Shown: positions 1-14,803, numbered from the stretch's first letter. The stretch is 64,000 nucleotides of DNA from Dendrobium chrysotoxum (GCA_019925795.1 CM034304.1:7069471-7133470); one strand, 5' to 3'. Program-made: numbers and translations. Notes: generated from the letters alone by a model not told the origin.

Positions 1-2252
1 TACTCTATGATGGGCATATTCTTACACCATCATACGATCTCCTAGTTTTGATCATCTATGATGGGTATAATCATACCCCATCACATGATCTCCTAGTTTT
101 GATGCTCAGTGATGGGCATATTCCTACCCCTTCATAAGATCTTCCAATTTTGATCCTCTAAGATGGGCATATTTCTGCCCCATCATATGATCTCGCTGTT
201 TAGATCCTCTTTGATGGGCATATTCCTACCCCAACATACGGTCTCCTAGTTTTGATCCTCTTTGATGGGTATATTCCAATCCCATCCTACGATCTGCAAA
301 TTTTGTTCCACTGTGATAGATATATTCCTACCCCATCACTCGATCCCCTTATTTTGATCGCCTTTGATGGGATTATTCCTTTCCCATCACATAATCTCCC
401 TGTTTTGATCCTCTGTGATGGGTATATTCCTACCCCATTATATTTTCTCCTTATTTTGATCCTCTATGATGGGACAATTCCTACCCCATGATATGATCTT
501 CTAATCTTGTTCCTCTGTGATGGGTATATTCTTACCCCATCACATGATCTCCTAGTTTTGAACCTCTTGGAAAGGCATATTCCTACCCCATCATACAATC
601 TCCTAGTTTTGATCCTCTATGATGGGCATATTCCAACCCCATCATACGATCTCCCAGTTTTGATCCTCTATGATGGGCATATTCCTACCCCATCACACGA
701 TCTCATTATTTTGATCCTCTGTGATGGGCTTATTCCTATCCCATCATATGATCTCCTAGTTTCGATCCTCTGTGATTGGAATATTCCTACCCAATTAAAA
801 GATCTCCCATTTTATTAATCTATAATGGGCATATTTCTACCCATCATATGATCTCCTAGTTTTTATCCTAAGTGATGGGCATATTCTTACCCCATCATAT
901 GATTTTCTTTTTTCAATCCTCAGTAATGGGCATACTCCTACCCCATCATATGATCTTCTAGTTTTGATCATCTATGATGGGCATATTCTTGCCCCATGTT
1001 TTAATCTCCTCATTTTGATCCTCTATGACGGGCATATTCCAACCCCACCAAATAATCTTTTAGTTTTGATCCTCTGTGATGGGGCATATTCCAACCCCAT
1101 CATATAATCTCCCAATTTTACTCCTCTTTGATGGGCATATTCCAACCCCATCAGGTGGTCTCCTAACTTTGATTCTTTTAGAAGGGTATATTCCTACCCG
1201 ATCATAAGATCTACTAATTTTGATCCTCTATGACAGGCAAATTCCTACTCCATTATATGATCTTCCAGTCCTGACCCTCTATGTTGGTCATATTTCTACC
1301 ACATCACATGATCTACCAGTTTCGATCCATTAAGAAGTGCATATTCCTACCCCATTATACGATCTCCTAGTTTTGATCCTCTCTGATGGGTATATTCCAA
1401 CCACATCATAATATCTCCCAATTTTGATCCTCTATGATGGGCATAATCCTACCCCATCGTATGACCTCCTAGTTTCGAACATCTGTAATGGGTATATTCC
1501 AACCCCATCATACGATCTCCCAATAATGTTAATCTATGATAGGCATATACCTTCCCCAATATACGATCTCCTAATTTTTTTCGTCAATGATGGGTATATT
1601 CCTTCCCCATCTAAAAATCGCCCAGTTTTGACCCACTATGATGGGAAATTCCTTCCCCATCATATAATCTTCCAATCTTGATCCTCTATGTTAGGCATAT
1701 TTCTACCAAATCACATGATCTCGTAGTTTTGATCCTCTATAATGGGCATATTCTTTCCCCATCATTTACTCCCCTAGTTTTGATCCTCTATGATGGGCAT
1801 ATTACAACCCCATTATACCATCTCCTAGTTTCCATCCACTATGATGGGCATATTGATATCCCATAATACGATCTCCTAGTTTTGATCCTCTATGATGGGC
1901 TTATTTCTACCCCATCTTATGATCTCCTATTTTTTATTCTCTGTAATGGGCATATTCCGACCCCGTTATAAGATCTCGCATTTTATTCTTATATGTTGGG
2001 CATATTCCTACCCCATCATAAAATTTCCTATTTTTGATCCTCTGTGATGGGTATAATCCTTCCCCATCAGACATTCTCCTAGTTTTGATCCTCAGTGATG
2101 GGCATATTCTTTCCTCTTCATATGATCTTCCAGTTTTGATCCTCTATGATGGCTATATTTTTACCCCATCATATGATCTTCCTATTTTGACCCTCTATGA
2201 TGGGCATATTCCTACACCAACAGACGATCTCCTAGTTTCGATCCTCTGTGAT

Positions 2253-2752
2253 NNNNNNNNNNNNNNNNNNNNNNNNNNNNNNNNNNNNNNNNNNNNNNNN
2301 NNNNNNNNNNNNNNNNNNNNNNNNNNNNNNNNNNNNNNNNNNNNNNNNNNNNNNNNNNNNNNNNNNNNNNNNNNNNNNNNNNNNNNNNNNNNNNNNNNNN
2401 NNNNNNNNNNNNNNNNNNNNNNNNNNNNNNNNNNNNNNNNNNNNNNNNNNNNNNNNNNNNNNNNNNNNNNNNNNNNNNNNNNNNNNNNNNNNNNNNNNNN
2501 NNNNNNNNNNNNNNNNNNNNNNNNNNNNNNNNNNNNNNNNNNNNNNNNNNNNNNNNNNNNNNNNNNNNNNNNNNNNNNNNNNNNNNNNNNNNNNNNNNNN
2601 NNNNNNNNNNNNNNNNNNNNNNNNNNNNNNNNNNNNNNNNNNNNNNNNNNNNNNNNNNNNNNNNNNNNNNNNNNNNNNNNNNNNNNNNNNNNNNNNNNNN
2701 NNNNNNNNNNNNNNNNNNNNNNNNNNNNNNNNNNNNNNNNNNNNNNNNNNNN
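2253..2752. other. Assembly gap (500 N)
   Basis: Exactly 500 N bases interrupt the satellite, with normal monomer sequence on both sides. A round 500 suggests a placeholder for a gap of unknown size, so array I may be longer than it appears. Open frames spanning the gap are meaningless. Confidence 0.98.
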
Positions 2753-3450
2753 TCCTCTATGATAGGCATATTCCTACCCCATCATATGATCTCCCAGTTT
2801 TGATCCTATATGATGGGTATATTCCTACCCCATCATACAATCTCCCAATTTTGACCCTCTATGATGGGTATATTCCTACCCCATCATAGGATCTTCCAGT
2901 CTTGATCCCCTATGATCGGCATATTCCTAGCCCATCACATGATCTCCCAATTTTTATTCTCTATGATGGGCATATTCTGACCTCATCATAATATCTCCTA
3001 ATTTCGATCATCAATGATCGGCATATTCCAACCCCTTCATATGATCCTCCAATTTCAATCCTCTATGATGGGCATATTCTTACCCCATCGTATAATCTCC
3101 CAATCTTTAACCTCTGTGATGGGCATATTCCTACGCCTTCATAAGATACCCCAATTTTGATCCTCTATGATTGGCATATTCTTACCCAATCATTTGATCT
3201 CTCAGTTTTAATCCTTTATGATGGGTATATTCCTACCCTATCATTCAATCTCCAAATTTTGATCCTCTCTGTTGGGCATATTTCTACCCCATCATATGAT
3301 CTCCCTATTTCGATCCTCTATGATGGGCATATTCCAACGCCATCATATGATCTCCCAATTTTGATCCTATGTGATAGGCATATTCCTAACCCATCATATG
3401 ATCTCCTAGTTTTGATCCTCTATATTAGGCATATTCCTACCCCATCATAT

Positions 3451-6400
3451 GATCTGCCAGTTTGGATCTTTTACGATGGGCATATTCCTACCAGATCAAA
3501 TGATCTCCCGAATTTGATCCTCTTTGATGGCCACATTCCTATCCCATCACACGATCTTCCAGTCTTGATCCTCTATAAGGGGCCTATTATTACCCCATCA
3601 CACGATCTCCAAGTTTTGATTCTCTATGATGGCATATTCCTACACCATCATATGATCTCCTAGTTTTGATCCTTAGTTATGGGTATATTCCTACCCCATC
3701 AAATGGTCTTCCAGTTTTTATCCTCTATGATTAGCATATTCCTGCCCCATCATATGATCTGCATGTTTGGATCCTTTGTTATGGGCATATTCTTAGCTAT
3801 CATATGATCTCTGAACTTTGATCCTCTTTGATGGGCATACACCTACCCTAACATACGATCTCCCAATTTTGATCCTCAGTGATGGGCATATTCTTACCCC
3901 CATCATACGATCTACTTATTTCGATCCTCTGTGATCGGTATATTCCTACCCTATCAAAAGATCTCCTAGTTTTGATCCTCTATGATGGGCATATTCTTAC
4001 CCCATCAAATGATCTCCTAGTTTCAATCTTATGTGATGGGCATATTCCTATCACATTATATGATCTCCCAGTCTTATTTCTCTATGATGGACATATTCCT
4101 ACCCCATCATGTGATCTCCCAATTTTAGTCCTTTATGATGGGTATATTCTTACACCATTATGCGATCTCCTAGAAATATTCCTTTGAGATGGGTATATTC
4201 CTACCCCATCATACAATCTCCCAGTTTTGATCCTCTTTCGAGGGTATATTCTTACCACATCATACGATCTCCCAATTTTTATCCTCTATAAAGGGCATAT
4301 TCCTATCTCATCATATGATCTTCTAGTCTTTATCCTATTGGATGGGCATATACCTACCCTATCATATGATCTCCCAATTTTGATCCTCGATGATGGGCAT
4401 ATTTTTACACCATTATACGATCTACTAGTTTTGATCCTCTGGGAAGGGCATTTTCGTACCACATCATATGATCTCCCAGTTTCGACCCTCTATGATGGGC
4501 ATATTCTTACCGTTTCCTATGATCTCATAGTTTTTATCCTCTATCATGAGCATATTCCTACCCCATTATATTATCTCCTAGTTTTGATCCTCTATGATGG
4601 GCTTATTCCTACCCCATTATGTGATCTCCCATTTTTGTTCCTTTGTGATGGGTATATTCCTACCCCATTATATGATCTCTCAGTTTCAATCATATGGTAT
4701 GCGTATATTCCTACCCCATCATATGATCTCCTAGTTCTAATCCTCAGTGATGGGCATATTCCTACCCCTCCAAACGATCTTCCAGTTTCAATCCTCTATG
4801 ATGGTTATATTTTTGCCCCATCATATTATTTGCTAATTTTGATCCTCAATGATGGGCATATTCATACCCCATCTTATGATCTCCAGGTTTTGATCCTCTA
4901 TGCCAGGAATATTCCTACCCCATCATATGATCATCTAGTTTTCATCCTATATGATGGGGAAATTCCTACCCCATCATACGATCTCCCAATTCTGACACTC
5001 TATAATGGGCATATTCCTACCCCATCATATGATCTTCTAGTCTTAATCCTCTATGATGGGCATATTCTTAGCCAATCACACTATCTCCCAATTTTTATTC
5101 TCTATGATGGGCATATTCCTTCCCAATTGTACAACCTCCTAGTTTTGATCCTCAATAATGGGCATAGTCCTACACCTTCATCCGATCTTCCAATTTTGAT
5201 CCTCTTTGATGGGCGTATTCCAACCCATCATATGATCTCCCAGTTTTGAATCTCTATAATTGGCATATTCCTACCCCATCATAAGATCTCCCAGCTTTGG
5301 TCATCTATGATGGGCATATTCTTACCCAATCATACGATCTCCCAAGTTGAATCCTTTATGATGGGTATATTCCTACCCCAATATATGATCTCCCAGTTTT
5401 GATCCTTTACAATAAACATATTTCTACCCCATCATATGTTCTACTAGTTTTGATCCTCTACAATGGGCATATTCCTACCCCATCATATGATCTGCTAGTT
5501 TGGATCCTTTATGATGGGCATATTCCTACCTGATCAAATAATCTCTTAATTTTGATTCTCTTTGATGGGCACTTTTCTATACCATCATACGAACTTCCAG
5601 TCTTGATCCTCTATGATGGGCATATTCCTAACCCATCACACGATCTCCCAGTTTTGATTCTCAGTGATGGGCATATTCCTACACCATCATACGATCTCCT
5701 AGTTTCGATCCTCAGTTGTGGGCATATTCCAGCCCCATCATATGATATCCCAATTTTGATCCTCTGTGATGAGCATATTCCTTACCCATCATATGATCTA
5801 CAGCTTGGATCCTTTATGATGGGCATATTCTTACCCCAACATATGATTTCTAAATTTTGATCCTCTTTAATAGACATACTCCTACCAAAACATACGATCT
5901 CCTAGATTTGATCCTATGTGATAAGCATATTCCTACCCCATCATACGATATCCCAGTTTTGTTTCTCTATAATGGGGCTATTCTTACTCCATCTTACAAT
6001 CTCCCAATTTTGGTCCACTATGATGGGTATATTCCTGCCCCATCATACAACCTCCTAGTTTCGATCCTCTATGATGGGGATATTCCTACCCCACCATATG
6101 ATCTCCTAATTTTAATTTTCTGTGATGGTCATTTACCTACCTCATCATATGATCTCTTTGTTTGGATCCTCTATGACGTGTATATTCCTACCCCATCATA
6201 CGATCTCCCAGTAATATTCCATTATGATGGGCATATTCCTACCCCATCATATGATCTCCCAATTTTAATCCTCCATAGTGGGAATATTCATACCCCATCA
6301 TACGATCTCCTAGATTTTATCCTCTATAAAGGGTATATTCCTATCCCATTATATGATCTTCTAGCCTTTATCTTATGTGATTGGCATATTCCAACCCTAT

Positions 6401-7830
6401 CATAAGGTCTCTCAATTTTGATCCTCAATGATGGGAATATTTCTCCACCATCATACAATCTATTAGTTTTCATTCTTTATGATGGGCATTACCCAGTTTT
6501 GATTCTCTATGATGGGCATATTCTTAACCCTTCATATGATCTCCTAGTTTGATCCTCTATGATGGGCATATTCCTACCCCTTCATATGATCTCATAGTTT
6601 TGATCCTCTATGATGAGCATATTCCTACACCATTATACAATATACCATTTTTGTTTCTCTATGATGGGCATATTCCTACCCCATCAAATGATCTCCCAGT
6701 TTCGATCATATGGGATAGGTCTATTCCAACCCCATCATCTGATCTCCCAGCTTTGATCCTCAGTGATGGGTATATTCCCAACCCTTCATACGATATTCTA
6801 GTTTTGATCCTCAAAGGTGTGCATATTCCTACCCCATCATATGACTTGCCAGTTTAGATCCTCAGTGATGGGCATATTCATACCCCATCTTATGATCTCC
6901 CAATTTTGATCCTCTATGATGGGCATATTCCTACCCTATCATATGATCTCCCATTTTCAATCCTATATAATGGTTATATTCCTACCCCATCATACGTTCT
7001 CCGAATTTTGACCCTCTATAATGGGAATATTCTAACCCCATCGTATGATCTTCCAGTCTTGATCATCTATAATGGGTATATTCCTAGCCCACCACATAAT
7101 CTCCTAATTTTAATTCTCTACGATGGGCATATTCCTACCCCATCATCCAATATCCTAGTTTTGATCCTCAGTGATAGGCATATTCCTACCCCTTCATGCG
7201 ATCTTCCAATTTCAATCCTCTGTGATGGGTAAATTTCTGCCCCATCATATGATCTCCTAATTTTGAGCCTCTATGATGGGCATATTCATACCCCATCATA
7301 AGATCACCCAGTTTTGATCCTCTAAAATGGCCATATTCTTTCCCAATCATACGATCTCCAGTTTCAATCCTTTGTGATTGGTATATTCCAAGCACTTCAT
7401 ACGATCTCGCAATTTTGATCTTTTTTGTTGGGCATATTCCTACCCCATCATACAATCTCTCAATTTTGATCCTTTATGACGGGCGTATTCCTAGCCCATC
7501 ATATGATCTTCCAATTTGGATCTTCTGGGATTGGTATATTCCTACACCAACATATGATCTCCTACTTTTGATCATCTGTAATGGGCATATTTCTACCCCA
7601 TCATATGATATGATAGTTTGGATCCTTTATAATGGGCATATTCCTACCCGATCACATGATCTCCCAGTTTTGATCCTCTTTGATGGGCACATTCCTACCC
7701 CATCATACGATCTTCCAGTCTTGATACTCTATGAAGGGCATATTTCTAACCCATCACACGATCTCACAATTTTGATTCTCTGTGATGGGCATATTCCTTC
7801 ACCCTTATATGATCTCCTAGTTATGATCCT
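3451..7830. repeat. Higher-order repeat blocks in array I, first set
   Basis: A recognisable series of variant monomers recurs three times. The series contains GTTTGGATC, then a monomer reading ACC(A/T/C)GATC, then a GGCACATT-like or GGCCACATT-like variant, then CCAGTCTTGAT. It starts near 3451, 5489 and 7607, so the spacings are about 2038 and 2118 bp, or 40 to 42 monomers. The order of diagnostic variants is kept between copies although single bases differ. That is the signature of higher-order repeats made by segmental duplication of multi-monomer blocks. Confidence 0.7.
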
Positions 7831-8479
7831 CAGTAATATCCATATTCCTACCCCTTCAAATGATCTTCCAATTTTGATTTTCTTATATGGGCATATTCCT
7901 ACCCCATAATACCATCTCCCAATTTTGATCCTCTGTGATGGGCATATTGCTACCCCAACATAAGATCTCATAGTTTTGATACTCTATGCTGGGCATATTC
8001 CCACCCCATGATATGATGTCTCAATTTTGATCCTCTATAATGGGCATATTTGTACCCCATCAAACTATCTCCTAGTTTTGATCCTCTTTGAGGGGCATAT
8101 TCCTACCCCATCATATATTCTCTAAGCTTTGATCCTCTGTGATAGGCATATTCCTACCTCATCATATGTCCTGCTAGTTTTGATCATCTGTGGGCAGATT
8201 CCAACCCCATCACATGATCTGCCGATTTGGATCCTTTATGATGGGCATATTCCTACCCCATCACACGATCATCTATTTTTGATCCTTTTTATATGCATAT
8301 TCTTACTCCAATATATGATCTCCCAATTTTGATCCTCTCTGATCGGCATATTCCAACCCAATCATATGATCTCCTAGTTTTGAGCCTCTGGGATGGGCAA
8401 ATTTCTACCATATCAAATTATCTCCTAGTTTCAATGCATAACGAAGGGCATATTCCTACCGCATCAAGTAATTTCCTAT

Positions 8480-11400
8480 TTTTGATCCTTTGTGATGGGC
8501 ATATTTCTTCCCCATCATATGTTCTCCCAATTTTGTTCCTCTGTGATGGGCATATTCCTACCCCGTCATGCGATCTCCCAGTTTTGGTCCCCTATAATGG
8601 GTATATTTCTACCCCATTATACTATCTGCCACTTTCGATCATCTGTAATTTGCATATTCCTACCCCATCAAATGATATTCTAGTATTGTTCCTTTGTGAT
8701 GGGCATATTTCTATACCGTCACATGATCTCCTTTTTCTAACTTCTGTGATCGGCATATTCCTACCCGATCATACAATCTCCTTGTTTCAATCCTCTGTGA
8801 TGGGCAAATTCCTACCCCATCATACGATCTCCCAGTTTCAATCCTTTGTGATGGGCATCTTCCTACCCCATCACACGATCTCCTAGTTTTAAACCTCTAT
8901 GATGGGCATATTCCTACCTCATCATATAATCTCCTTGCTTCAATCCTCTGTGATGGGAATATTCCTACCCTATTATAAGATCTCCTAATTTTGTTCCTCT
9001 TAGATGGGCATATTACTACCCAATCATATGACCTATCAGTTTTGATCCTCTATGATGGTCATATTCCAACCCCATCATATGATTTCCCAATTTTGATCCT
9101 CTTTTATGGGCATATTGCCCCTCAATCATACGATCTACCAGTTTTAATCCTCTACGATGTGCATATTCCTACCCCACCGTATGATCTCCTAGTTTTGATC
9201 TTCTATGATGGGAATTTTCTTACCCCATCTTATGATCTCTTAGCTTAGATCCTCTGTGATGGGCATATTCCTACCCCTTCATACGATCTCCCAGTAATGT
9301 TTCTTTGTGATGGGCATATTCCTAATTCATTAAATGATATCCTAATTTTGATCCTTTGTGGTGGGTATATTCCTACCCCATCATATGATCTCCCAATTTT
9401 GATCCTCTATGATGGACCTATTCCTATCCCATCACATGATCCTCCATCCTTGATCCTCTGTGATGGGCATACTCCTACCCCATCATATGATCTCCTAGTT
9501 TTGATCCTCGGTGAAGGGCATATTCCTATACCTTCATATGATCTATTTTTTTTTTGATCTTTTGTGATGGGCATATTCCCACCATATCATACGATCTCCC
9601 AATTTCAATCCTGTGTAGTAGGCATATTCCAACCCCATCATATAATCTCATAGTTTTGTTCCTCTATCATGGGCAAATTCCTGCCCATCATATGATCTCC
9701 TAATTTTGATCCTATGTGATGGACATATCCCTACCCTATTATATAAGCTCCTATTTTTATTCCTCTATGAGGGTATTTTCCCCCATCATACAATATATCA
9801 GTTTCGATCCTATGTGATGGTATATTCCTACCCTATCATATGATCTCCTAGTTTTGATCCTCAATGATGGGCATATTCCTACCCTTTTATATGATCTTTC
9901 AGTTTGAACCTCTATGATGGGCTTATTCCTACCCCATCATATGATCTGCCAGTTTTGGTCCTCATTGATCGGCATATTCATACCAAATCTTACAATCTCC
10001 CAGTTTTGATCCTCTGTGATGGTCATATTCCTACCCCCATCATATGATCTCCTTATTTTGATTCTCTATGATCGGTAAATTCCAACCCTATCATACGATC
10101 ACCCAATTTCGTCCCTCTATGATGGTCATATTCCTATCCCATCAGATGATAATTAAGTCTTGATCCTCTATGATGGTTATATTCCTACCCCGACCACATG
10201 ATCTCTCAGTTTTGATACTCTTTGATGGCATAGTCCTACTCCATCACACAATCTCCTAGTTTGGATCGTGAGTGATGGGCATATTCCTACCCCATCATAC
10301 AATCTACCAATTTTGATCCTCTTTGATAGGCACATTCCTACCTCATCAAACGATCTTCCAATTTTGATTCTCTTATATGGGCATATTCCTGCCCCATCAT
10401 AAGATCTCTAAGTTTTCATCCTCTGTGATGGGCATATTCCTTCACCATCATAAGATCTCATAGTTTTGATCCTCTATGACGGGCATATTTCCACCCCATG
10501 ATATGATATCTAAGTTATGATCCTCTATGATGGGCATATACATACCCCATTATAGATCTCCCAATTTTGATCATCTGCGATAGGCATATTCCTACCTCAT
10601 CATATGATTTGCCAGTTTTGATCCTCTATGATGGGCGTATTCCTACCCCATCAGATGATCTGCCAGTTTGGATCCTTTGTGATGGGCATATTCCTACCCC
10701 ATCACATGATATCTAAATTTTAATCCTCTTTGATAGGCATATCCCTACCCCAACATATGATCTCCTAGTTTCGATCCTCTGTTATCGGCATATTCCTACC
10801 CAATCATACGACCTCCTAGTTTTGATCCTCTATAATGGGCATATTTCTAACCTATCAAATGATCTCCTAGTTTTGATCCTCTATGATGGGCATATTCATA
10901 CCCCATTAAAGGATATGCTAATTTCGATCATTTGTGATGGGCATATTCCTTCCCCATCGTATGTTCTCCCAGTTTTATTCCTTTGTGATGGGGCATATTC
11001 CTACCCAATCATGCGATCTACTAGTTTTAGTCCTCTATAAAGGGTATATTCCTACCTCATCATACGATCTCCCACTTTTGATCCTCTGTGATGGGCATAT
11101 TCCTACCCAATCATATTATATTCTAGTCTTGATCCTCTGTAATGGGCATATTTCTACCTCGTCACATGATCTCCCAGTTTTGATCTTCCATGATGGGCAT
11201 ATTCCTACCCCATCATATGATATGCCAGTTTAGATCTTTTATGATAGGCATATTCCTACCCCATCATATGATCTCCCAATTTTGATCCTCTTTCATGGGC
11301 ATATTGCTACCCAAACATACGATCTCCTAGTTTTGATCCTCCGTGATGGGCATATTCCTACCCCACTATATGATCTCCTAGTTTTGATCTTTTGTGATGG

Positions 11401-14278
11401 ACATTTTCTTATCCCATCATATGATCTCTTAGTTTAGATCATCTATGATGGGTATATTCCTACCCCAATATACGATCTCCCAATAATGTTCCTTTGTGAT
11501 GGCCATATTCCTAATCCATCATACAATCTCCCAGTTTTCATCCTTTGTGGTGGGTATATTCTTACCCCATAATATGATCTCCCAATTTTAATTCTCTATG
11601 ATGGGCCTATTCCTATTTTATCATATGATCTTCAAGTCTTGATCCTCTGTGATGGACATATTCCTAACCCATCATATGATCTCCTAATTTTAATCCTTGG
11701 TGATGGGCATATTTATACACCTTTATACAATCTCCTAGTTTTGATCTTCTATGATGGGCTTATTCCTACCAGATTATACGATCTCCCAGTTTCGATCTTG
11801 TGTGATGGGCATATTCCTACCCCATCGTATGATCTCCTAGTTTTGATCCTCTATCATAAGCATATTCTTGCCCATCATATGATCTCCTAGTTTTGATCTT
11901 CAGTGATGGGCATATTCCTACCCCATTATACGATCTCCCATTTTGTTCCTCTGTGATGGGTATATTCCTACGCCATCATATGATCTCCCTGTTTTGATCC
12001 TATGTGATGGTATATTCCTACCATCATATGATCTCCTAGTATTGATCCTCAATGATGGCCATATTCCTACCCCTTTAAACGATCTTTCAGTTTGATCCTC
12101 TATGATGAGCTTATTCCTACCCCAGCATATGATCTGCTAGTTTCGATCCTCAGTGATGGGCATATTCATACCAAATTTTATGATATCCAAGTGTTGATCC
12201 TCTGTGATGGTGATATTCTTACCCCATTATATTATCTCCCAATTTTGATCCTTTAACATGGATATATTCCAACCCCATCATAAGATCTCCCAATTTTGAC
12301 CCTCTATGATGGCTATATTCCTACCCCATCAGATGATCTTCAAGTCTTGATTCACTATGATGGGCATATTTCTACCCCGATCACATGATCTCCTTATTTT
12401 GATTCTCTATGATGGGCATATTCCTACCCCATCATACAATCTCCTAGTTTTGATCATCAGTGATGGGCAAATTCCTACCCCTTCATACGATCTTCTAGTT
12501 TCGATCCTCTATGATGGACATATTCCTATCCCATCTTACAATCTCACAGATTTGATTCTCTTTGATGGGCACATTCCTACCCCATCATATGATCTTCTAG
12601 TGTTTATCCTCTATGATGGGCATATTCATACCCCATCTCAAAATCTCCGTATTTTGATTCTGTGTGATGGGCATATTCCTACACCGTCATATGATCTCCT
12701 AGTTTTGATCCTTAGCGATGGGCATATTCCTACCCACTCAAATGATCTTCCAATATTGATCCTCTATGATGGGCATATTCCTACCCCATCATACGAATTC
12801 CTAGTTTTGATCCTCTGTGATGGGCATATTCCTACCCCATCAAAAGATCTCATAGTTTTAATTCTCTATGATGGGCATATACCCACCCCATGATACGATC
12901 TCTCAGTTTTGATCTTGTAGGAAGGGTATATTCCTATCCCATCACACGTTCTCCTAATTTCTATCATCTGTGATGGGCATATTCCTACCCCATCATATTA
13001 TCTCCCAATTTTGATCCTCTATGATAAGCCTATTCCTACCTCATTATAAGATCTGCAAGTTTGATCCTCTATGATGGGCATATTCCTATCCCATCATATA
13101 ATTTACCTATTTGGATCCTTTGTGATGGGCATATTCCTACCCCATCACATGATCTCCAAATTTTTATCATCTTTGACAGGCAAATCCCTACGCCATCATA
13201 TGATCTCCAAGTTTCGATCCTCTGTGATGGGCATATTCCTACCCCATCATACAATCTCCTTGTTTTGAACCTCTGTGATGGGCATATTCCAACCTAATCA
13301 AATGATCTCCTAGTTTTTATTCTCTAGGGCGGACATATTCCTACCACATCAAATGATCTCCTAGTTTTGATCCTTTATGATGGGTATATTCCTTCCCCAT
13401 CATATGATCTCCTAATTTTGTTCCACTATGATGGGCATATTCCTACCCCATCATATGATCTCCCAGTTTATGTCCTTTGCGATGGGTATATTCCTACCCC
13501 ATCATATGATCTCCCACTTTCGATTCACTGTGATTAGCATATTCCTACCCCATCATATAATATTCCAGGCTTGATCCTCTATGATGGGTATATTTCTACC
13601 CCATCACATGATCTCCCATTTTTGATCCTCCTTGATGGGCATATTCCTACCCCATCATATGATCTCCTTGTCTCGGTCCTCTGTGATGGGCATTATCCTA
13701 CCCGATCATACGATCTTCGAGTTTCGATCTTCTGTGATTGGCATATTCCTACCTCATCATATAATCTCCTAGTTTTGATCCTCTTTGATGGGTATATTTC
13801 TACCCCTTCATACGATCTCCCATTTTTTATCCTCTATGATGGGCATATTCCTACACCATCATATGATCTGCTAGTATGTATCATTTTTGATGGGCATATT
13901 CCAACCCCATCATACGATCTCCTAGTTTTGGTTCTCTTTGATGGGCATATTGCTACCTAATCATACGATCCCCTAGTTTTGATCCTCTTTGATGGGCATA
14001 TTCCTACCCCACCATATGATCTCCTAGTTTTATTCTTCTGTGATGGGCATTTTTCTACCTCATCATATGTTCTCTTAGATTAGATCCTCTATAACGGGCA
14101 TATTTTGACCCCATCATACGGTCTCCTAGTAATGCTCCTTTCTGATGGGCAAATTCCTGCCCTATCATACAATCTCCCAATTTTGATCCTCTATGGTGGG
14201 TATATTCCTATCTCATAATATGATCTCCTAATTTTGATCCTTTATAATGGGCATATAGCTATCCCATTATAGGATCTT
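8480..14278. repeat. Higher-order repeat blocks in array I, second set
   Basis: A run of distinctive monomers includes CATATTGC(C/T), then a GGACATTTT-like variant, TCTTAG(C/T)TTAGATC, CCCA(G/A)TAATGTT and a GTGGTGGGTAT-like monomer. It occurs from about 9111, again from 11300 and again from 13946. The spacings are about 2189 and 2646 bp (43 and 52 monomers), so blocks have gained or lost monomers since duplication. A linked upstream landmark, TATGTTCTCCCA, occurs near 8519 and 10960. The third block is broken by element A at 14278 and resumes at 25984 with the expected next variant, CCAGTCTTGATCC. Confidence 0.7.
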
Positions 14279-14688
14279 TGAAAAGTGTGAATAGGTTGTT
14301 AGACCTATTAGTTATGTCCCTAGGCTAACCAAGAGGGGGGTGAATTGGTAATTTTAAAAATTCTCTTGTATGTATTGAAAACCTATTTATAAATAAAATC
14401 TTTGTATATCGTAGAGTATGATTAACTTCGTATGGTATGAACAATTATAAAAATTTTCTTTTTCAACCACAGAATAAGTTAAGTGCAATGTAGAAAATAA
14501 AAATGTAGTAAAGAAAAACTGAACAGGGAACACCACATTTATAGTGATTCGGTCAAACATGACCTACATCCACTCCATAGAGACTCCTTCTCTGGGTATT
14601 GCACTATACCAAACTGACTCTCATTTTACTCCGACAGAAAGGCGGAGAAGCCCTTACAAACTCTCTTCCACCAAACCCCAATGTAGTA

Positions 14689-14803
14689 GAGAATCATCAT
14701 CCTTTTTCAGCCTCCTGGTGAAGGTAGAGAACCGTCATCCTTTTTTACCCTCCTGGTGATGGCAGAGTACCAAGCATCTTTTTTCACCCTCTTGGAGACG
14801 TCT
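14689..14803. repeat. 38-bp tandem repeats in the transcribed part of the LTR
   Basis: Three units start at 14689, 14727 and 14765 and carry GAGAAC/GAGTAC, a T-rich stretch and CCTCCTGGTGA or a close variant. Similar units occupy the same place in every LTR of this family here, for example about 24600-24720, 29180-29260, 38240-38310 and 40890-41010. They lie downstream of the TATA-like motif on the minus strand, so they should be part of the transcript (R/U5 leader). The inverted halves TCACC and GGTGA could form small hairpins in RNA. Confidence 0.7.

Larger units (their letters stand above)
1..14278. repeat. 51-bp tandem satellite, array I
   Basis: The segment is a head-to-tail array of a monomer about 51 bp long, roughly 270 copies outside the gap. 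Each monomer has a fixed core: ATGATGGG, an 11-base spacer, then CCCATCAT, so an 8-bp inverted repeat could form a hairpin. The palindrome ATCATATGAT overlaps its right arm, and a pyrimidine-rich linker leads to the next unit. Monomers differ at many positions, often by transitions, and some carry 1-3 base indels. Because 51 is divisible by 3, the plus strand has long open stretches that read as a 17-residue repeat near LILYDGHIPTPSYDLPV. The opposite strand is open in one frame too. I read this as noncoding satellite DNA of pericentromeric or other heterochromatic type; the chromosomal position is inferred. Confidence 0.95.

Noticed and set aside
2034..2889. Long open frames across 2253-2752
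   Set aside because: They consist of N bases translated as unknown residues.
4227..5249. A 340-codon open frame made of 17-residue repeats, and dozens of similar frames in the satellite arrays
   Set aside because: The frame arises because the monomer is 51 bp and has no stop in that phase. Stops, indels and frame changes are spread freely, the opposite strand is open too, and there is no promoter or non-repeat domain.
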